A stretch of 64,000 nucleotides of DNA from Peptoclostridium litorale DSM 5388 (GCF_900141635.1 NZ_FSRH01000008.1:1-64000), one strand, 5' to 3'. Shown: positions 54,338 to 62,339, counted from the first letter of the stretch. Made by a program: numbers and translations. The notes: generated by a model from the sequence alone, not told the origin.

Positions 54338-54401
54338 ATGAAAAATAATGTCAATAAATGTCGAAAATAAAAAGCTGTTATCATGACAGCATTTTTTATT
54401 T
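54338..54401. repeat. 60-bp direct repeat bounding a cargo cassette, copy 1
   Basis: Nearly identical to 55935-55998. It includes ATGAAAAATAATGTCAATAA, then a terminator-like hairpin GCTGTTATCATGACAGC plus T-run. The hairpin core is the exact reverse complement of the core in copy 2. Confidence 0.85.
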
Positions 54402-54620
54402 AGCTAGTTTAAGTTGTCTTTTTATTATAAAAACATTTTCTTCGGTTTCGCGCATTTTGTGTTTTATGAACTTAATATCCCTTGAAATATCAATTTGTCG
54501 ATCTGCATTAGGAGCTTTTATATCGTCGATTTTATTTATGACATCAACTTTATTGTCGATAAGCTCCAGTAGTTTTGTGTTTTTAGATACTTGTATTTCA
54601 ACAGATTTCAATATCTTCAT
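54396..54620 (-). CDS. Small coiled-coil protein, 74 aa
   Basis: Short, charged, helical protein ('VEIQVSKNTKLLELIDNKVDVINKIDD'), with heptad-like spacing. ATG 54620 lies seven bases after AAGGGA; a longer frame to 54638 is possible. It is the second gene in the 1.6-kb cassette bounded by direct repeats, 80 bases after the nuclease gene. Function unknown. Confidence 0.5.
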   Translation of the reverse strand: MKILKSVEIQVSKNTKLLELIDNKVDVINKIDDIKAPNADRQIDISRDIKFIKHKMRETEENVFIIKRQLKLAK

Positions 54621-54699
54621 CAAACAATCCCTTGGCATTAAGGTTGTGATATGCTTTGTAATGGATTTGTATGAAAAAACAATTGAAATGCTGATTTAC

Positions 54700-55902
54700 T
54701 TATTTTGAAAAAAATTCTTCGTAGAATTCATCAAAATTGTTCATTTCAACAACTAATTTAGGAAAATTTTTAAATGATACCCCGCTAATGCTGCTTTGAA
54801 GAGAATATGATATACTTTGATTTTTCCTGCTTGTTCTTTTCAAAAATCTCGCATTTATAAAGCCATTTTCATTTACAATAGGATTGTTTTTTACAAAGGG
54901 AGCTATATCATTTGCAGGTGTGCAGTATAAAGATATATCTTCTTCATCGTTTTCATCCAATTCACCTAAAAAGTGTCCAATTAAAAAACCTTTGATATTT
55001 TTATTATCTGTATAAATAGCAGATACAAAAAAGTCACTTGTGGGATTTCCTTTTTCAACACAATAATCATCTTTGGATGTTTGCAGTATCATTTCAAACT
55101 TACTTCTGTCAGGGATGAATATCTCGTGATTTAAAGGTTCTATGTATTTGAATCGTCCAAGGCTGAGAAGCTGGTTTTCTGAATATTTAAGAACGACTTG
55201 CTGCTTTCGCTCTTCTTCATACTCATCGCCCTTTTTTATTATTGCTCTTTCTACAGCAACCGAAATAAGTCGACTGAAGTCTTCATCTTCCATACCCTTA
55301 AATTCATCTGCAAGAAAATCTTTTATTTCATCCGGATTACCAAGAAGCTCATAAATCCCTTTATACATTTTATTTATCAACCTGTTTTCACGGGCTATGA
55401 GCCTCATATCCCTATTGTTATACTTATTTTTCATAAATATCGTTAGAGTTTCAATGTCATCTATAGAATAATCCATTAGATTGAAAGAGAAAAATGGATA
55501 GGGATACATCTTATCTGACTCTTTAAGCCCTGTGAAAAAATAATAGTCTGTGCCGTTTGTCAATAGGCCATATTCAACGCAGACAGAATTGTCATAGTAT
55601 CTTTTCATTTGATCAATGTCTCTGGATATATTTTTGCCATATGGCTTGGCTTCGACATATATGCAGTCCCTGCCGTTAGCATTTATGCAATAGTCTACCT
55701 TAAGCATATTAGAAGCATTTTCAGGAGAGTGTTCAGCCTTTACTTCGTTTGGATTTTTAGTATCATAACCTAATATTTTTATAAAAGGTAGAATCAAAGT
55801 TTGCTTTGTTATTTCTTCGTTACTAAAATTTTTTTTATTGTCTTCAGCAAATTCTTGTAACTTTTTCAATTCTTTTTGAAGGATTATTACAGGGTTAATC
55901 AT
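54700..55902 (-). CDS. HsdR N-terminal-like nuclease-fold protein, 400 aa
   Basis: The first 150 residues match the HSDR_N / PD-(D/E)xK pattern: 'KQTLILPFIKILGYDTKNPNEVKAEH', then 'KVDYCINANGRDCIYVEAKPYG', with Asp and E-x-K as catalytic residues, and 'YGLLTNGTDYYFF'. No helicase domain follows, so it is a stand-alone protein, not a type I restriction subunit. The C-terminal 200 residues are unknown. Start at 55902 is given by AAGGAGGAG; the frame above it is repeat DNA. A DNA-cutting defence role is inferred. Confidence 0.72.
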   Translation of the reverse strand: MINPVIILQKELKKLQEFAEDNKKNFSNEEITKQTLILPFIKILGYDTKNPNEVKAEHSPENASNMLKVDYCINANGRDCIYVEAKPYGKNISRDIDQMKRYYDNSVCVEYGLLTNGTDYYFFTGLKESDKMYPYPFFSFNLMDYSIDDIETLTIFMKNKYNNRDMRLIARENRLINKMYKGIYELLGNPDEIKDFLADEFKGMEDEDFSRLISVAVERAIIKKGDEYEEERKQQVVLKYSENQLLSLGRFKYIEPLNHEIFIPDRSKFEMILQTSKDDYCVEKGNPTSDFFVSAIYTDNKNIKGFLIGHFLGELDENDEEDISLYCTPANDIAPFVKNNPIVNENGFINARFLKRTSRKNQSISYSLQSSISGVSFKNFPKLVVEMNNFDEFYEEFFSK

Positions 55903-55934
55903 ACACAGTCTCCTCCTTGAAAACATTACATTTA

Positions 55935-55998
55935 TGAAAAATAATGTCAATAAATGTCGAAAATAAAAAGCTGTCATGATAACAGCATTTTTATTTAT
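55935..55998. repeat. 60-bp direct repeat bounding a cargo cassette, copy 2
   Basis: Matches 54338-54401 base for base over the first 38 bases. The hairpin core GCTGTCATGATAACAGC is inverted relative to copy 1 (one copy is the reverse complement of the other). Also serves as terminator after the repressor gene. Confidence 0.85.
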
Positions 55999-56008
55999 TT
56001 TATTATGA

Positions 56009-56356
56009 CTACTTTTTCAAAGTCCCATCAGGATGGTATTTCATCTTTAGTAGCCTTATATACTCTTCGACTTTCTCTATATCCTCATCAGATAGTCCCT
56101 CAGCATCAAGATTATGGTACGCCTTGGTAATCGGTTTATCTGTAGAGCATGGTTTACGCTGGTCGGTTCTTCCAAGAAGGTAGTCAGTGGAGACATTAAA
56201 GTAATCGGCAAGGAGTGTTAGTTTTTCATAATCTGGTTGTTTACCTTTTGTTTCGTAACCAGCAACTGTTGCTCTTCCAATCCCAAGAATATCTGCTATA
56301 TCTTGTTGAGTTAATCCTTTTTCATTTCTTAAGGTTTTTAATCGTTCTGAAAACAT
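56009..56356 (-). CDS. CI-like repressor (XRE family), 115 aa
   Basis: HTH in residues 6-60 ('LTQQDIADILGIGRATVAGYET') and a short helical C-terminus without a LexA-type peptidase domain. This fits repressors of the ImmR type, which are inactivated by an ImmA protease. It is divergent from the Cro-like gene across a shared control region, the lysogeny switch of the element. Confidence 0.88.
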   Translation of the reverse strand: MFSERLKTLRNEKGLTQQDIADILGIGRATVAGYETKGKQPDYEKLTLLADYFNVSTDYLLGRTDQRKPCSTDKPITKAYHNLDAEGLSDEDIEKVEEYIRLLKMKYHPDGTLKK

Positions 56357-56398
56357 CTACAAAAACACCCCCTCCTATCTTACTATTTTAGATTAAAA

Positions 56399-56479
56399 TG
56401 TGTCTAAAATAAACCAATGTGTCTAATATGAACTTTTTTTAGAAAAAGTATTGACGTAGTGTCTTTAAGGCACTAATAT
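56399..56479. promoter_or_regulatory. Lysogeny switch: repeated GTGTCT operators and rightward promoter
   Basis: TGTGTCTAA half-sites lie at about 56400 and 56418. A near-palindrome AGTGTCTTTAAGGCACT (56458-56474) sits between -35 TTGACG (56451-56456) and -10 TAATAT (56474-56479), 17-base spacer. A fourth half-site TAGTGTCTA occurs at 56716, at the end of the cro-like gene. Binding by the CI- and Cro-like proteins is inferred. Confidence 0.7.
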
Positions 56480-56526
56480 ATAGTTATAGGAAATGTTCCG
56501 AAAAGACACGAAAAGGGGCGATATCT

Positions 56527-56718
56527 TTGAGGGAGAAGCTTAGAAAAATTAGGAAAGAAAAAAAATTAACGCAACAACAAATAGCTGATATGATAGGTAT
56601 ATCAAGGGCAGCGTATACAAACATAGAATTGGGAAAGAAAAATCCATCTTTAAAAATAGTAATAAAAATAAAGAAAATTTTAAACTATGAAAGAGATGAT
56701 ATTTTTTTAAATCCATAG
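56527..56718 (+). CDS. Cro-like XRE regulator, 63 aa
   Basis: A minimal HTH protein ('LTQQQIADMIGISRAAYTNIELGKKNPS') with a TTG start after AAAAGGGG. First gene of the rightward early operon and divergent from the CI-like gene. Confidence 0.85.
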   Translation: MREKLRKIRKEKKLTQQQIADMIGISRAAYTNIELGKKNPSLKIVIKIKKILNYERDDIFLNP

Positions 56719-56755
56719 TGTCTAAAAGGAACAACACGAAAAGGAGCTGACAATA

Positions 56756-57055
56756 GTGAACAGTAAAAAAGCAAAAGGGGAATCTGTTAACGAGTTAAAT
56801 ATTTTAGAGAAAATCATGGAATCTATATCTGAACCATACCCGATGCCAAGTGACTACTTATATACTGTGTCTGAGACGGCAAAGATCCTAAGAATGAATC
56901 CAAATGCTGTATATGATCTGATTAAAAAAAATCTTCTTTCAGCAACTAGGCTTGGAAGAATCAAGGTCAGGAAAAAGGAAATTGAAAAATTTATGGAACG
57001 CATAGACGGAAAGGATCTTTCAGATTTAGATAACGTAAAAGAATTGAAGCTATAA
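56756..57055 (+). CDS. Excisionase-like MerR/HTH_17 DNA-binding protein, 99 aa
   Basis: 'YTVSETAKILRMNPNAVYDLIKKNLLSATRLGRIKVRKKEIEKFM' is the helix-turn-helix domain 17 signature used by excisionases and other small phage regulators. A GTG start follows AAAGGAG. In the early operon it may direct excision with Int, or regulate replication genes. Confidence 0.8.
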   Translation: MNSKKAKGESVNELNILEKIMESISEPYPMPSDYLYTVSETAKILRMNPNAVYDLIKKNLLSATRLGRIKVRKKEIEKFMERIDGKDLSDLDNVKELKL

Positions 57056-57198
57056 GAGAAAATATGTATATGAAAAGAGCTCCCAAGAGGGAGCCGATAG
57101 AAAAGTTTTGAAGTGGAATGGATTTTTGATGGAAAGAAAGGTGAAAAGGGGTGAGTTTTCTTATACTTAAATTTTACATTTGAGAGGAGATGAAGTGA

Positions 57199-57642
57199 AT
57201 GTCTAAATCATGCAGGAACATATATAAAACTTCCAGAGTTAATGCAGGATTTACACAAGAACAGGCAGCGGAGATTCTAACCGTAAGCGTGAGGTCGCTT
57301 GCAGACTATGAAACCGGCAAAAGGATTCCTAGTGATGAGGTTGTATGCGCAATGGTAAGAACATATGATGCAAAACACCTTGCCTACATGCACCTTAAAG
57401 AAAACACTCTTGTCGGCAGGACATATCTTCCGGACGTTGAATTTTCGGACATTGCAAAATCAGTCCTGAAGCTCCAAAAGGAAATATCAGACATGCGAAA
57501 GGTCAATGATAGCATGATTGAAATAGCTTGTGACGGAATTATCGACGAGCATGAGGAAGAAGAATGGAAAGGCATAGCAAAAGAGATTGGAGACGTAGCA
57601 GGCGCGGCGATGGCTTTAATGTTTTTGAGTAACTTGGCCTGA
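57199..57642 (+). CDS. XRE-family phage regulator, 147 aa
   Basis: N-terminal HTH ('FTQEQAAEILTVSVRSLADYETGKRIPS') and a helical C-terminal region of the kind in phage regulators. GAGGAG site before ATG. Co-directional with the early genes. Confidence 0.75.
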   Translation: MSKSCRNIYKTSRVNAGFTQEQAAEILTVSVRSLADYETGKRIPSDEVVCAMVRTYDAKHLAYMHLKENTLVGRTYLPDVEFSDIAKSVLKLQKEISDMRKVNDSMIEIACDGIIDEHEEEEWKGIAKEIGDVAGAAMALMFLSNLA

Positions 57643-57753
57643 AATAAAAAATTTTAGCCCTGGAATGTCAAATTTTTAAAGCAATTCAAGAATTCGAATG
57701 AAAGGCCAGTTATATCCCTTAAAAGGAGACTATAGGCATTGGAGGTGGAAATT

Positions 57754-57927
57754 GTGACTTGTGAAGAAATAGAAAACAGGGTCATCGCAATAGCGGGGGA
57801 GCATACAAAGCTTGCATTGGAGCACCTGGAGATATTCGGCAAGCCTGGAAGTGAAAAACGATGCGTTGAAATACACGAAAGAATTGAACAGTTGAGGCAG
57901 GAAAGGGTGGAGCTTATAGGACGATAG
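57754..57927 (+). CDS. Small phage protein, 57 aa
   Basis: A GTG start eight bases after GGAGG; helical, charged product (residues 'EEIENRVIAIAGEHTKLALEHLEIFG'). An in-frame TTG 15 bases upstream is less likely. No family recognised. Confidence 0.55.
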   Translation: MTCEEIENRVIAIAGEHTKLALEHLEIFGKPGSEKRCVEIHERIEQLRQERVELIGR

Positions 57928-57942
57928 AAAGGAGGGAGTGCT

Positions 57943-58101
57943 GTGATTGTTAGAGATATTAGGAAGCTGAATATTAAATGCCCGATTTTGAAAGGAAACA
58001 GATTCAGGCAGTACACGGCAAGGCTTGAGTTTATCGCAAAAATGGAAAAGGCCCTCAAGGAGCTGCAACTCCAAAAAGGGCATTCACAAAATTTAATGTA
58101 A
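57943..58101 (+). CDS. Small phage protein, 52 aa
   Basis: A GTG start with AGGAGGGAG upstream, 15 bases after the previous stop. Basic N-terminus ('RKLNIKCPILKGNRFRQYTA') and a helical tail. No family recognised; tight packing supports it as a gene. Confidence 0.55.
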   Translation: MIVRDIRKLNIKCPILKGNRFRQYTARLEFIAKMEKALKELQLQKGHSQNLM

Positions 58102-58135
58102 AACCATTATACCACACTGGAAGGAGTTTTAAAAA

Positions 58136-58432
58136 ATGCATTCAATGGATCTTATCGAAAACTATATAGCACTATGGATAGCCATTGAGAACGGATTTAC
58201 AGTAGAAACGGCCTTTCATGTACTGGATTTGGTATTGGAAAACAAAAAAATATCTCCAAAGGTGCGAAGGGTGCTGGATGAAAAAGACGTGGATGACATG
58301 ATTAAATTCAAAGATGAAATGCATTTGACATGTACTGAAATAGGAATGATGTACGGTATTTCAGAGTCAGAAGTATATCGCAAAATTAGAAACTGTAGAG
58401 CGGAAAGAACGGAGGGACAATTATGCTTATAA
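58136..58432 (+). CDS. HTH-containing phage protein, 98 aa
   Basis: The C-terminal half reads as a helix-turn-helix ('HLTCTEIGMMYGISESEVYRKI'), while the N-terminal half is hydrophobic-helical. A GGAAGGAG site precedes ATG. Its end overlaps the next start by ten bases. Probably a small regulator. Confidence 0.6.
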   Translation: MHSMDLIENYIALWIAIENGFTVETAFHVLDLVLENKKISPKVRRVLDEKDVDDMIKFKDEMHLTCTEIGMMYGISESEVYRKIRNCRAERTEGQLCL

Positions 58433-58719
58433 CACCAAAAAAGATTCTCCAGGCGGCAGGATATGAAGTGCTTTCAGTTGATGAAAGAGAAAACGCCGTC
58501 AGAGTATATACAGTGAGATTCACCGAGAAAGAGAAGGCGAAAAAGAAAGCGGACATTGAAGCGTGCGGCGGAGAATACGACTTTGACCTGGACGATACCT
58601 TTGAACTGCGAGTGAATGAGCGCGGCTTCGATGGTAATGGCGATGAATATATAATTTTCAACTTGTACAAGACAGGCGAGTGCTGGGACGTAATATACCT
58701 TGAAGAAGTGTTTGACTAG
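58423..58719 (+). CDS. Uncharacterised phage protein, 98 aa
   Basis: ATG inside the end of the preceding gene, with GGAGGG upstream. Beta-strand-rich, acidic protein ('DFDLDDTFELRVNERGFDGNGDEYIIF'). No family recognised. Confidence 0.6.
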   Translation: MLITPKKILQAAGYEVLSVDERENAVRVYTVRFTEKEKAKKKADIEACGGEYDFDLDDTFELRVNERGFDGNGDEYIIFNLYKTGECWDVIYLEEVFD

Positions 58720-58736
58720 GAAGGGGAGTGCTAGGC

Positions 58737-58904
58737 ATGGATTTGGATGCAAGGCTTATGAGGGCGCAGAAAAAGCTTGATTCAATAGTTGGTATCTTTG
58801 GACTTGGACATGAAAAAACAATGAGACAGTCAAAAGCGGTGGATAGGCTCATTGTGTTGAAAATGCAAAACGAAATGAAGCTAAAAGCGGCGGGAGGAAG
58901 ATAG
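58737..58904 (+). CDS. Spo0E-like small protein, 55 aa
   Basis: Two short helices with 'RQSKAVDRLIV', close to the SQELDxLI motif of Spo0E-type aspartyl phosphatases. AAGGGGAG site before ATG; its TAG is directly followed by the ssb ATG. It might act on a host phosphorelay protein; the motif match is partial. Confidence 0.45.
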   Translation: MDLDARLMRAQKKLDSIVGIFGLGHEKTMRQSKAVDRLIVLKMQNEMKLKAAGGR

Positions 58905-59312
58905 ATGAACTGCTCTGTAGTGATAGGAAGATTGACGAGAGACCCGGAGCTTAGATACATCCCGGGAAATGGCAAGGCGGTTGCGACTTTTACGGTAGCT
59001 GTCAACAGGCCGTTTAAAAATAGAGAGGGCCAGTATGAGGCCGATTTCATACGGATTCAGGTGTGGGGAGCCCTGGCGGAAAACTGCGCAAAATATCTGA
59101 TCAAGGGCCAGCAGGCGGGCGTGAAGGGAAGGCTCCAGACAAGGTCGTATGACAACAGCCAGGGAGCAAAGCAATATATAACGGAGATTGTTGCCGAAAG
59201 CGTGGATTTCTTGGGCAAGCCAGGGGGCTACGAGGGCACAAACGGGTCGCAGCCGGAAATACCAGGCGGATACGAGCCAGTTAATTTTGATGACGATGAT
59301 ATTCCATTTTAA
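58905..59312 (+). CDS. ssb: Single-stranded DNA-binding protein, 135 aa
   Basis: An OB-fold SSB with '[16 protein letters not shown]', '[22 protein letters not shown]' and the acidic partner-binding tail DDDDIPF. Length is short for SSB, typical of phage and element copies. Protects single-stranded DNA during element replication. Translationally coupled to the 55-aa gene. Confidence 0.93.
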   Translation: MNCSVVIGRLTRDPELRYIPGNGKAVATFTVAVNRPFKNREGQYEADFIRIQVWGALAENCAKYLIKGQQAGVKGRLQTRSYDNSQGAKQYITEIVAESVDFLGKPGGYEGTNGSQPEIPGGYEPVNFDDDDIPF

Positions 59313-59326
59313 AGGGGGCGTTTTGA

Positions 59327-59449
59327 ATGTCGAAAAGAGACAGGGCTGAAAAGGCAAGGCACAGAAGAAGCAATGAGAATCTAAGGAGAAGCACCGAGAA
59401 GTTTGCAAAGAAGTTTTTGGACGAAAAGAAGTGGCACAAAAGGAGCTGA
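59327..59449 (+). CDS. Very basic 40-aa protein
   Basis: Arg/Lys-rich helix ('RAEKARHRRSNENLRRSTEKF') from ATG 59327 after AAAGGGGG. It lies 14 bases after ssb, and its TGA overlaps the next ATG. Likely a nucleic-acid-binding phage microprotein. Confidence 0.55.
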   Translation: MSKRDRAEKARHRRSNENLRRSTEKFAKKFLDEKKWHKRS

Positions 59450-59574
59450 TGGGTGTGCATATAGAACAGATCCATACAAGGCGAATGAAAAAAAGAAAAG
59501 CAGGGTTTGCGGTTAAGGCGGCAGTGGCAGCGGGGATTATAGTCCTCGCTTTGCTGCATATCAAGTTAAGGTAG
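59449..59574 (+). CDS. 41-aa single-span membrane peptide
   Basis: Starts in the TGATG overlap with the previous gene (AAAAGGAG upstream). Basic N-terminus then one hydrophobic helix ('AVAAGIIVLALLHI'). Small phage membrane protein of unknown role. Confidence 0.5.
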   Translation: MGVHIEQIHTRRMKKRKAGFAVKAAVAAGIIVLALLHIKLR

Positions 59575-59583
59575 GTGCATGAT

Positions 59584-60672
59584 ATGAAAAAGCTTAAACG
59601 GGTTGTAATAAAAGAAGAGCTGGTTGAACTGACTGGAGATTTCAAACTGGCCATAGTGCTTGGCCAGATGATCTACTGGTGCGAAAAAGTCAAAGACATA
59701 GACGCATACATAGTCGAGGAAAAAGAAAGGTACATGAAATTCGGGACGGATGAAGATGGCATCCCGCGCATGGAGCTGAGCAACGGCTGGATATACAAAA
59801 AGGCCGAAGAGCTGTCGGATGAAACAATGATAGGCGTTAAACCGAAGGCCATGAGGACGTACCTCAAGGAGCTTGTAGACAAGGGATGGCTTGACCAAAG
59901 GAGAAACCCAAAGATAAAAATGGACAGGGTGCTCCAGTACAGGGTCAACATAGCAAAAATCCAAAAGGACCTTTTGGCCCTTGGATACAACTTGGATGGA
60001 TACAGCATAAAACTGGCTGATATAAGTCAGATTCAAAATGGAGAAATTCAAAATAAAAAGCCGGAACAACCCGAGGGCGAAGTGGAAAATACGAAACGTC
60101 TTAAAGAAAATTCGAAAGAGCAAAAAGAAAATAGAAGGGTCGAAAAAGATGCTAGAAAGGGCGAAAAGGAAAAAGCAATACCAGAGATTACTACAGAGAC
60201 TACTACAGAGATTTTAAAAGAAGATGCAGCAGGGAAAAATGAAACGCCAGTGCCCTATAAAAAAATTCAGGATATGTTCAACGAGACATGCGATAAATTC
60301 CCTCAGATACGGAAAATGACTGCAGAAAGGCAAAAGCACATAAAGGCCAGATTCAGGGAGTATGGAAACAGGATTGAAGTATTCGAGGAGCTGTTTGAGA
60401 AAATCAGCGGTAGTAAATACCTTGCGGATAACAGCAGCAAGTGGGCAGATTTTGACTGGTTCATGAAAGAAAACAACATGGCAAAGGTACTTGAAGGCAA
60501 GTATGACAAGGAGTTTAAGAAAGAGGAACAGAAGCAGGCTGGGATTGATTACAGCAAAAACACATTCCACTTCAAGGAGCAAAGGTCGCAAAAATACAGC
60601 GCAGATGAATTTGAGGCTATGATACTCGAAAACCAGGCAAAGAAATTTAGAAAAAAGCATGAACAGGAGTGA
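59584..60672 (+). CDS. Phage replication protein (replisome organiser-like), 362 aa
   Basis: The N-terminal winged helix ('ELTGDFKLAIVLGQMIYWCEKV', 'KAMRTYLKELVDKGWLDQRR') is like that of phage replication initiators. A charged linker (150-220) and a C-terminal DnaD-like/organiser domain ('FPQIRKMTAERQKHIKARF', 'FDWFMKENNMAKVLEGKYD') follow. It should bind the element origin and load helicase. I prefer ATG 59584 (AAGGTAGG upstream) to a GTG nine bases earlier. Confidence 0.75.
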   Translation: MKKLKRVVIKEELVELTGDFKLAIVLGQMIYWCEKVKDIDAYIVEEKERYMKFGTDEDGIPRMELSNGWIYKKAEELSDETMIGVKPKAMRTYLKELVDKGWLDQRRNPKIKMDRVLQYRVNIAKIQKDLLALGYNLDGYSIKLADISQIQNGEIQNKKPEQPEGEVENTKRLKENSKEQKENRRVEKDARKGEKEKAIPEITTETTTEILKEDAAGKNETPVPYKKIQDMFNETCDKFPQIRKMTAERQKHIKARFREYGNRIEVFEELFEKISGSKYLADNSSKWADFDWFMKENNMAKVLEGKYDKEFKKEEQKQAGIDYSKNTFHFKEQRSQKYSADEFEAMILENQAKKFRKKHEQE

Positions 60673-60706
60673 AGCGCCGAAGAAACTCGTGAAAAGAGGT
60701 GATGAT

Positions 60707-61396
60707 ATGAGTTTTGATTGCTGCCATTTGTACATGGAATGCTCAGATAAAGGCTACTGCGTGAATCAGTATGAGAACCTGAAAAATGAATGCACCTATA
60801 GGCTGAAGCTGAGGCAGGGCATAAATTTTTTCAGCCCAGAGAAATCCAGGAAAGGCGCATTCATAGAGGTTGACGGCAGGCAGTTCAAAGTCAACAAGCT
60901 TAGCTCATACGGCTGGTCAACCTATGAATTGAGCAGTGACGAGAGAGAAGATCTGAGAGGAAAGCTTGGACCTTTCGGAATCAGCGTAAGCGGAAGGAAA
61001 GAGATTTCAAAATGCATTAAAGAGCCCCGTGAAAAGGACGAATGGGCTTGCTGCAAGGTTCGTCTGACCATCGGTGAAGTGACATATGTAATATACAACC
61101 ACAATGTCAGAGGAATTACAAAGAAGACAGCAGAGCGAATAAGAAACCATCTTGTTGACAGGGGGCTGGCCGCAGCCGTCGAGGTAGTGCAGACAAACAA
61201 GAATGCGGTACAAGGGCAAAAGCCCGCTCCAAGGCTGAAAACAGAGGCAGTGCAAAATGAAGAGCCACAGGCAAGAGTGCAGGTGAAGTCGAAAGAATAC
61301 GACGACAGCTGGAGAATGCAGCCGGTGAAAAAGGTTGAGAGACAGGAACCGAAAGAAAAGCAGCTTTCACTTTTTGACACGATATCAGGACTTTAG
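60707..61396 (+). CDS. Uncharacterised phage protein with clamp-binding-like C-terminus, 229 aa
   Basis: The start at 60707 follows AGAGGTG; the frame above overlaps the previous gene. The N-terminus has a Cys cluster ('CCHLYMECSDKGYC') that could bind metal. The last residues 'EKQLSLFDTISGL' resemble the QxxLF sliding-clamp binding motif. Position after the replication protein suggests a role in replication or recombination. Not recognised as a known family. Confidence 0.6.
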   Translation: MSFDCCHLYMECSDKGYCVNQYENLKNECTYRLKLRQGINFFSPEKSRKGAFIEVDGRQFKVNKLSSYGWSTYELSSDEREDLRGKLGPFGISVSGRKEISKCIKEPREKDEWACCKVRLTIGEVTYVIYNHNVRGITKKTAERIRNHLVDRGLAAAVEVVQTNKNAVQGQKPAPRLKTEAVQNEEPQARVQVKSKEYDDSWRMQPVKKVERQEPKEKQLSLFDTISGL

Positions 61397-61428
61397 GGAA
61401 ATGGATAGCCAGGCGAAAGGATGATGCC

Positions 61429-61599
61429 ATGATTCACTTTATCGAATCGCCAAAGCAAAAGAGAACCAAGATCTGCTCCAAGTGCGAAAGAACAATCCAG
61501 GCATATGAAAACTATTATGTGGAAACGGTTGAAATAGGCGGTGGAGTGGCGCTTGAAGAATATTGTATTGAGTGTATTAGAAAAAATATGGAGGTATGA
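61429..61599 (+). CDS. Zinc-finger-like small protein, 56 aa
   Basis: CSKC and CIEC pairs about 30 residues apart predict one zinc site. ATG 61429 after AAAGGATG. Phage early-operon microprotein. Confidence 0.6.
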   Translation: MIHFIESPKQKRTKICSKCERTIQAYENYYVETVEIGGGVALEEYCIECIRKNMEV

Positions 61600-61600
61600 A

Positions 61601-61699
61601 ATGGTTAAATTGAGAGTGCAAGGATTGCCGGAAGAGGTTGAGGTGTGGAAAAAAGAAAATATAAGAGGCTACAAGAAAAAGAGGGAAAGAGAAAAATAA
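61601..61699 (+). CDS. 32-aa basic phage peptide
   Basis: One base after the previous stop; GGAGG lies in the end of the previous gene. Sequence 'LRVQGLPEEVEVWKKENI' begins like small phage proteins with a beta strand and ends in a Lys/Arg-rich tail. No family named with confidence. Confidence 0.5.
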   Translation: MVKLRVQGLPEEVEVWKKENIRGYKKKREREK

Positions 61700-61799
61700 T
61701 AAGATAGTGCAAAAGATGAAGAAATGGTGGATTACTCTGATTTTGCACAAGGAATAGTTTTAAGCTTGAAAAGCAAATACGTTTAACATGTTAATTATG

Positions 61800-62168
61800 C
61801 TAAGCGGCTAATAGTGACAGAATAAAGCCGACAGTTACACCGATGCCTACGCCAGTGGCTACAGAATATATTGCATTTTGAAACCATAGGCTACGCTCTA
61901 ATTTGAAATAATTTTCACCTTCGAGTGTTAGTGTAAATTTAGTTAGTTTATAAACTTCCACATAGGTGCCGTGTATTAATTCACCTCGATATAAAAGGCC
62001 CAAATATTTTTCAACCTCGTTTAGATTTAAGTCTTTTATTTTAGGTTGTATTTGCTCAGCATTCTCAAAAAAATGGAATCTCTTATCATGGGGAGTTTCT
62101 TCTATAAGAACTTTTAAAACTTTTCTTGTATTTCTATCAAGAGGTATAAGTGTATCTTTATAAAGCAT
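61800..62168 (-). CDS. Winged-helix protein with C-terminal membrane anchor, 122 aa
   Basis: The only minus-strand gene in the early region. Residues 10-90 look like a winged helix ('LNLNEVEKYLGLLYRGELIHGTYVEVYKLTKFTLTLEGE'). Residues 97-120 form one membrane segment ('YSVATGVGIGVTVGFILSLL'). I choose ATG 62168, with GGAGCG nine bases upstream. AT-rich and reversed, it looks like a moron gene expressed from the prophage for host benefit. Family not recognised. Confidence 0.6.
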   Translation of the reverse strand: MLYKDTLIPLDRNTRKVLKVLIEETPHDKRFHFFENAEQIQPKIKDLNLNEVEKYLGLLYRGELIHGTYVEVYKLTKFTLTLEGENYFKLERSLWFQNAIYSVATGVGIGVTVGFILSLLAA

Positions 62169-62339
62169 ATTAATCACGCTCCTTTTATTAAATTAATACG
62201 CTTTATAAAACTATTTCAAGCAGAATATTACAAATAATGTATAAGGAATTGAATGAGTGGAAGTAGTAGTTAATGCACAAAATTAAGCAAAGACGTAACA
62301 ACACCTATGGGGCTGGAAGGGCAAAAAGGGGATGAACAA

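Noticed and set aside
54181-54384. Minus-strand 67-aa frame beginning in the direct repeat
   Set aside because: Its start comes from the 60-bp repeat (the same residues precede the nuclease gene in the other copy), and it overlaps the Cys-rich gene.
55903-55977. Longer start for the HsdR_N-like protein
   Set aside because: The added residues are encoded by the direct repeat; AAGGAGGAG marks the start at 55902.
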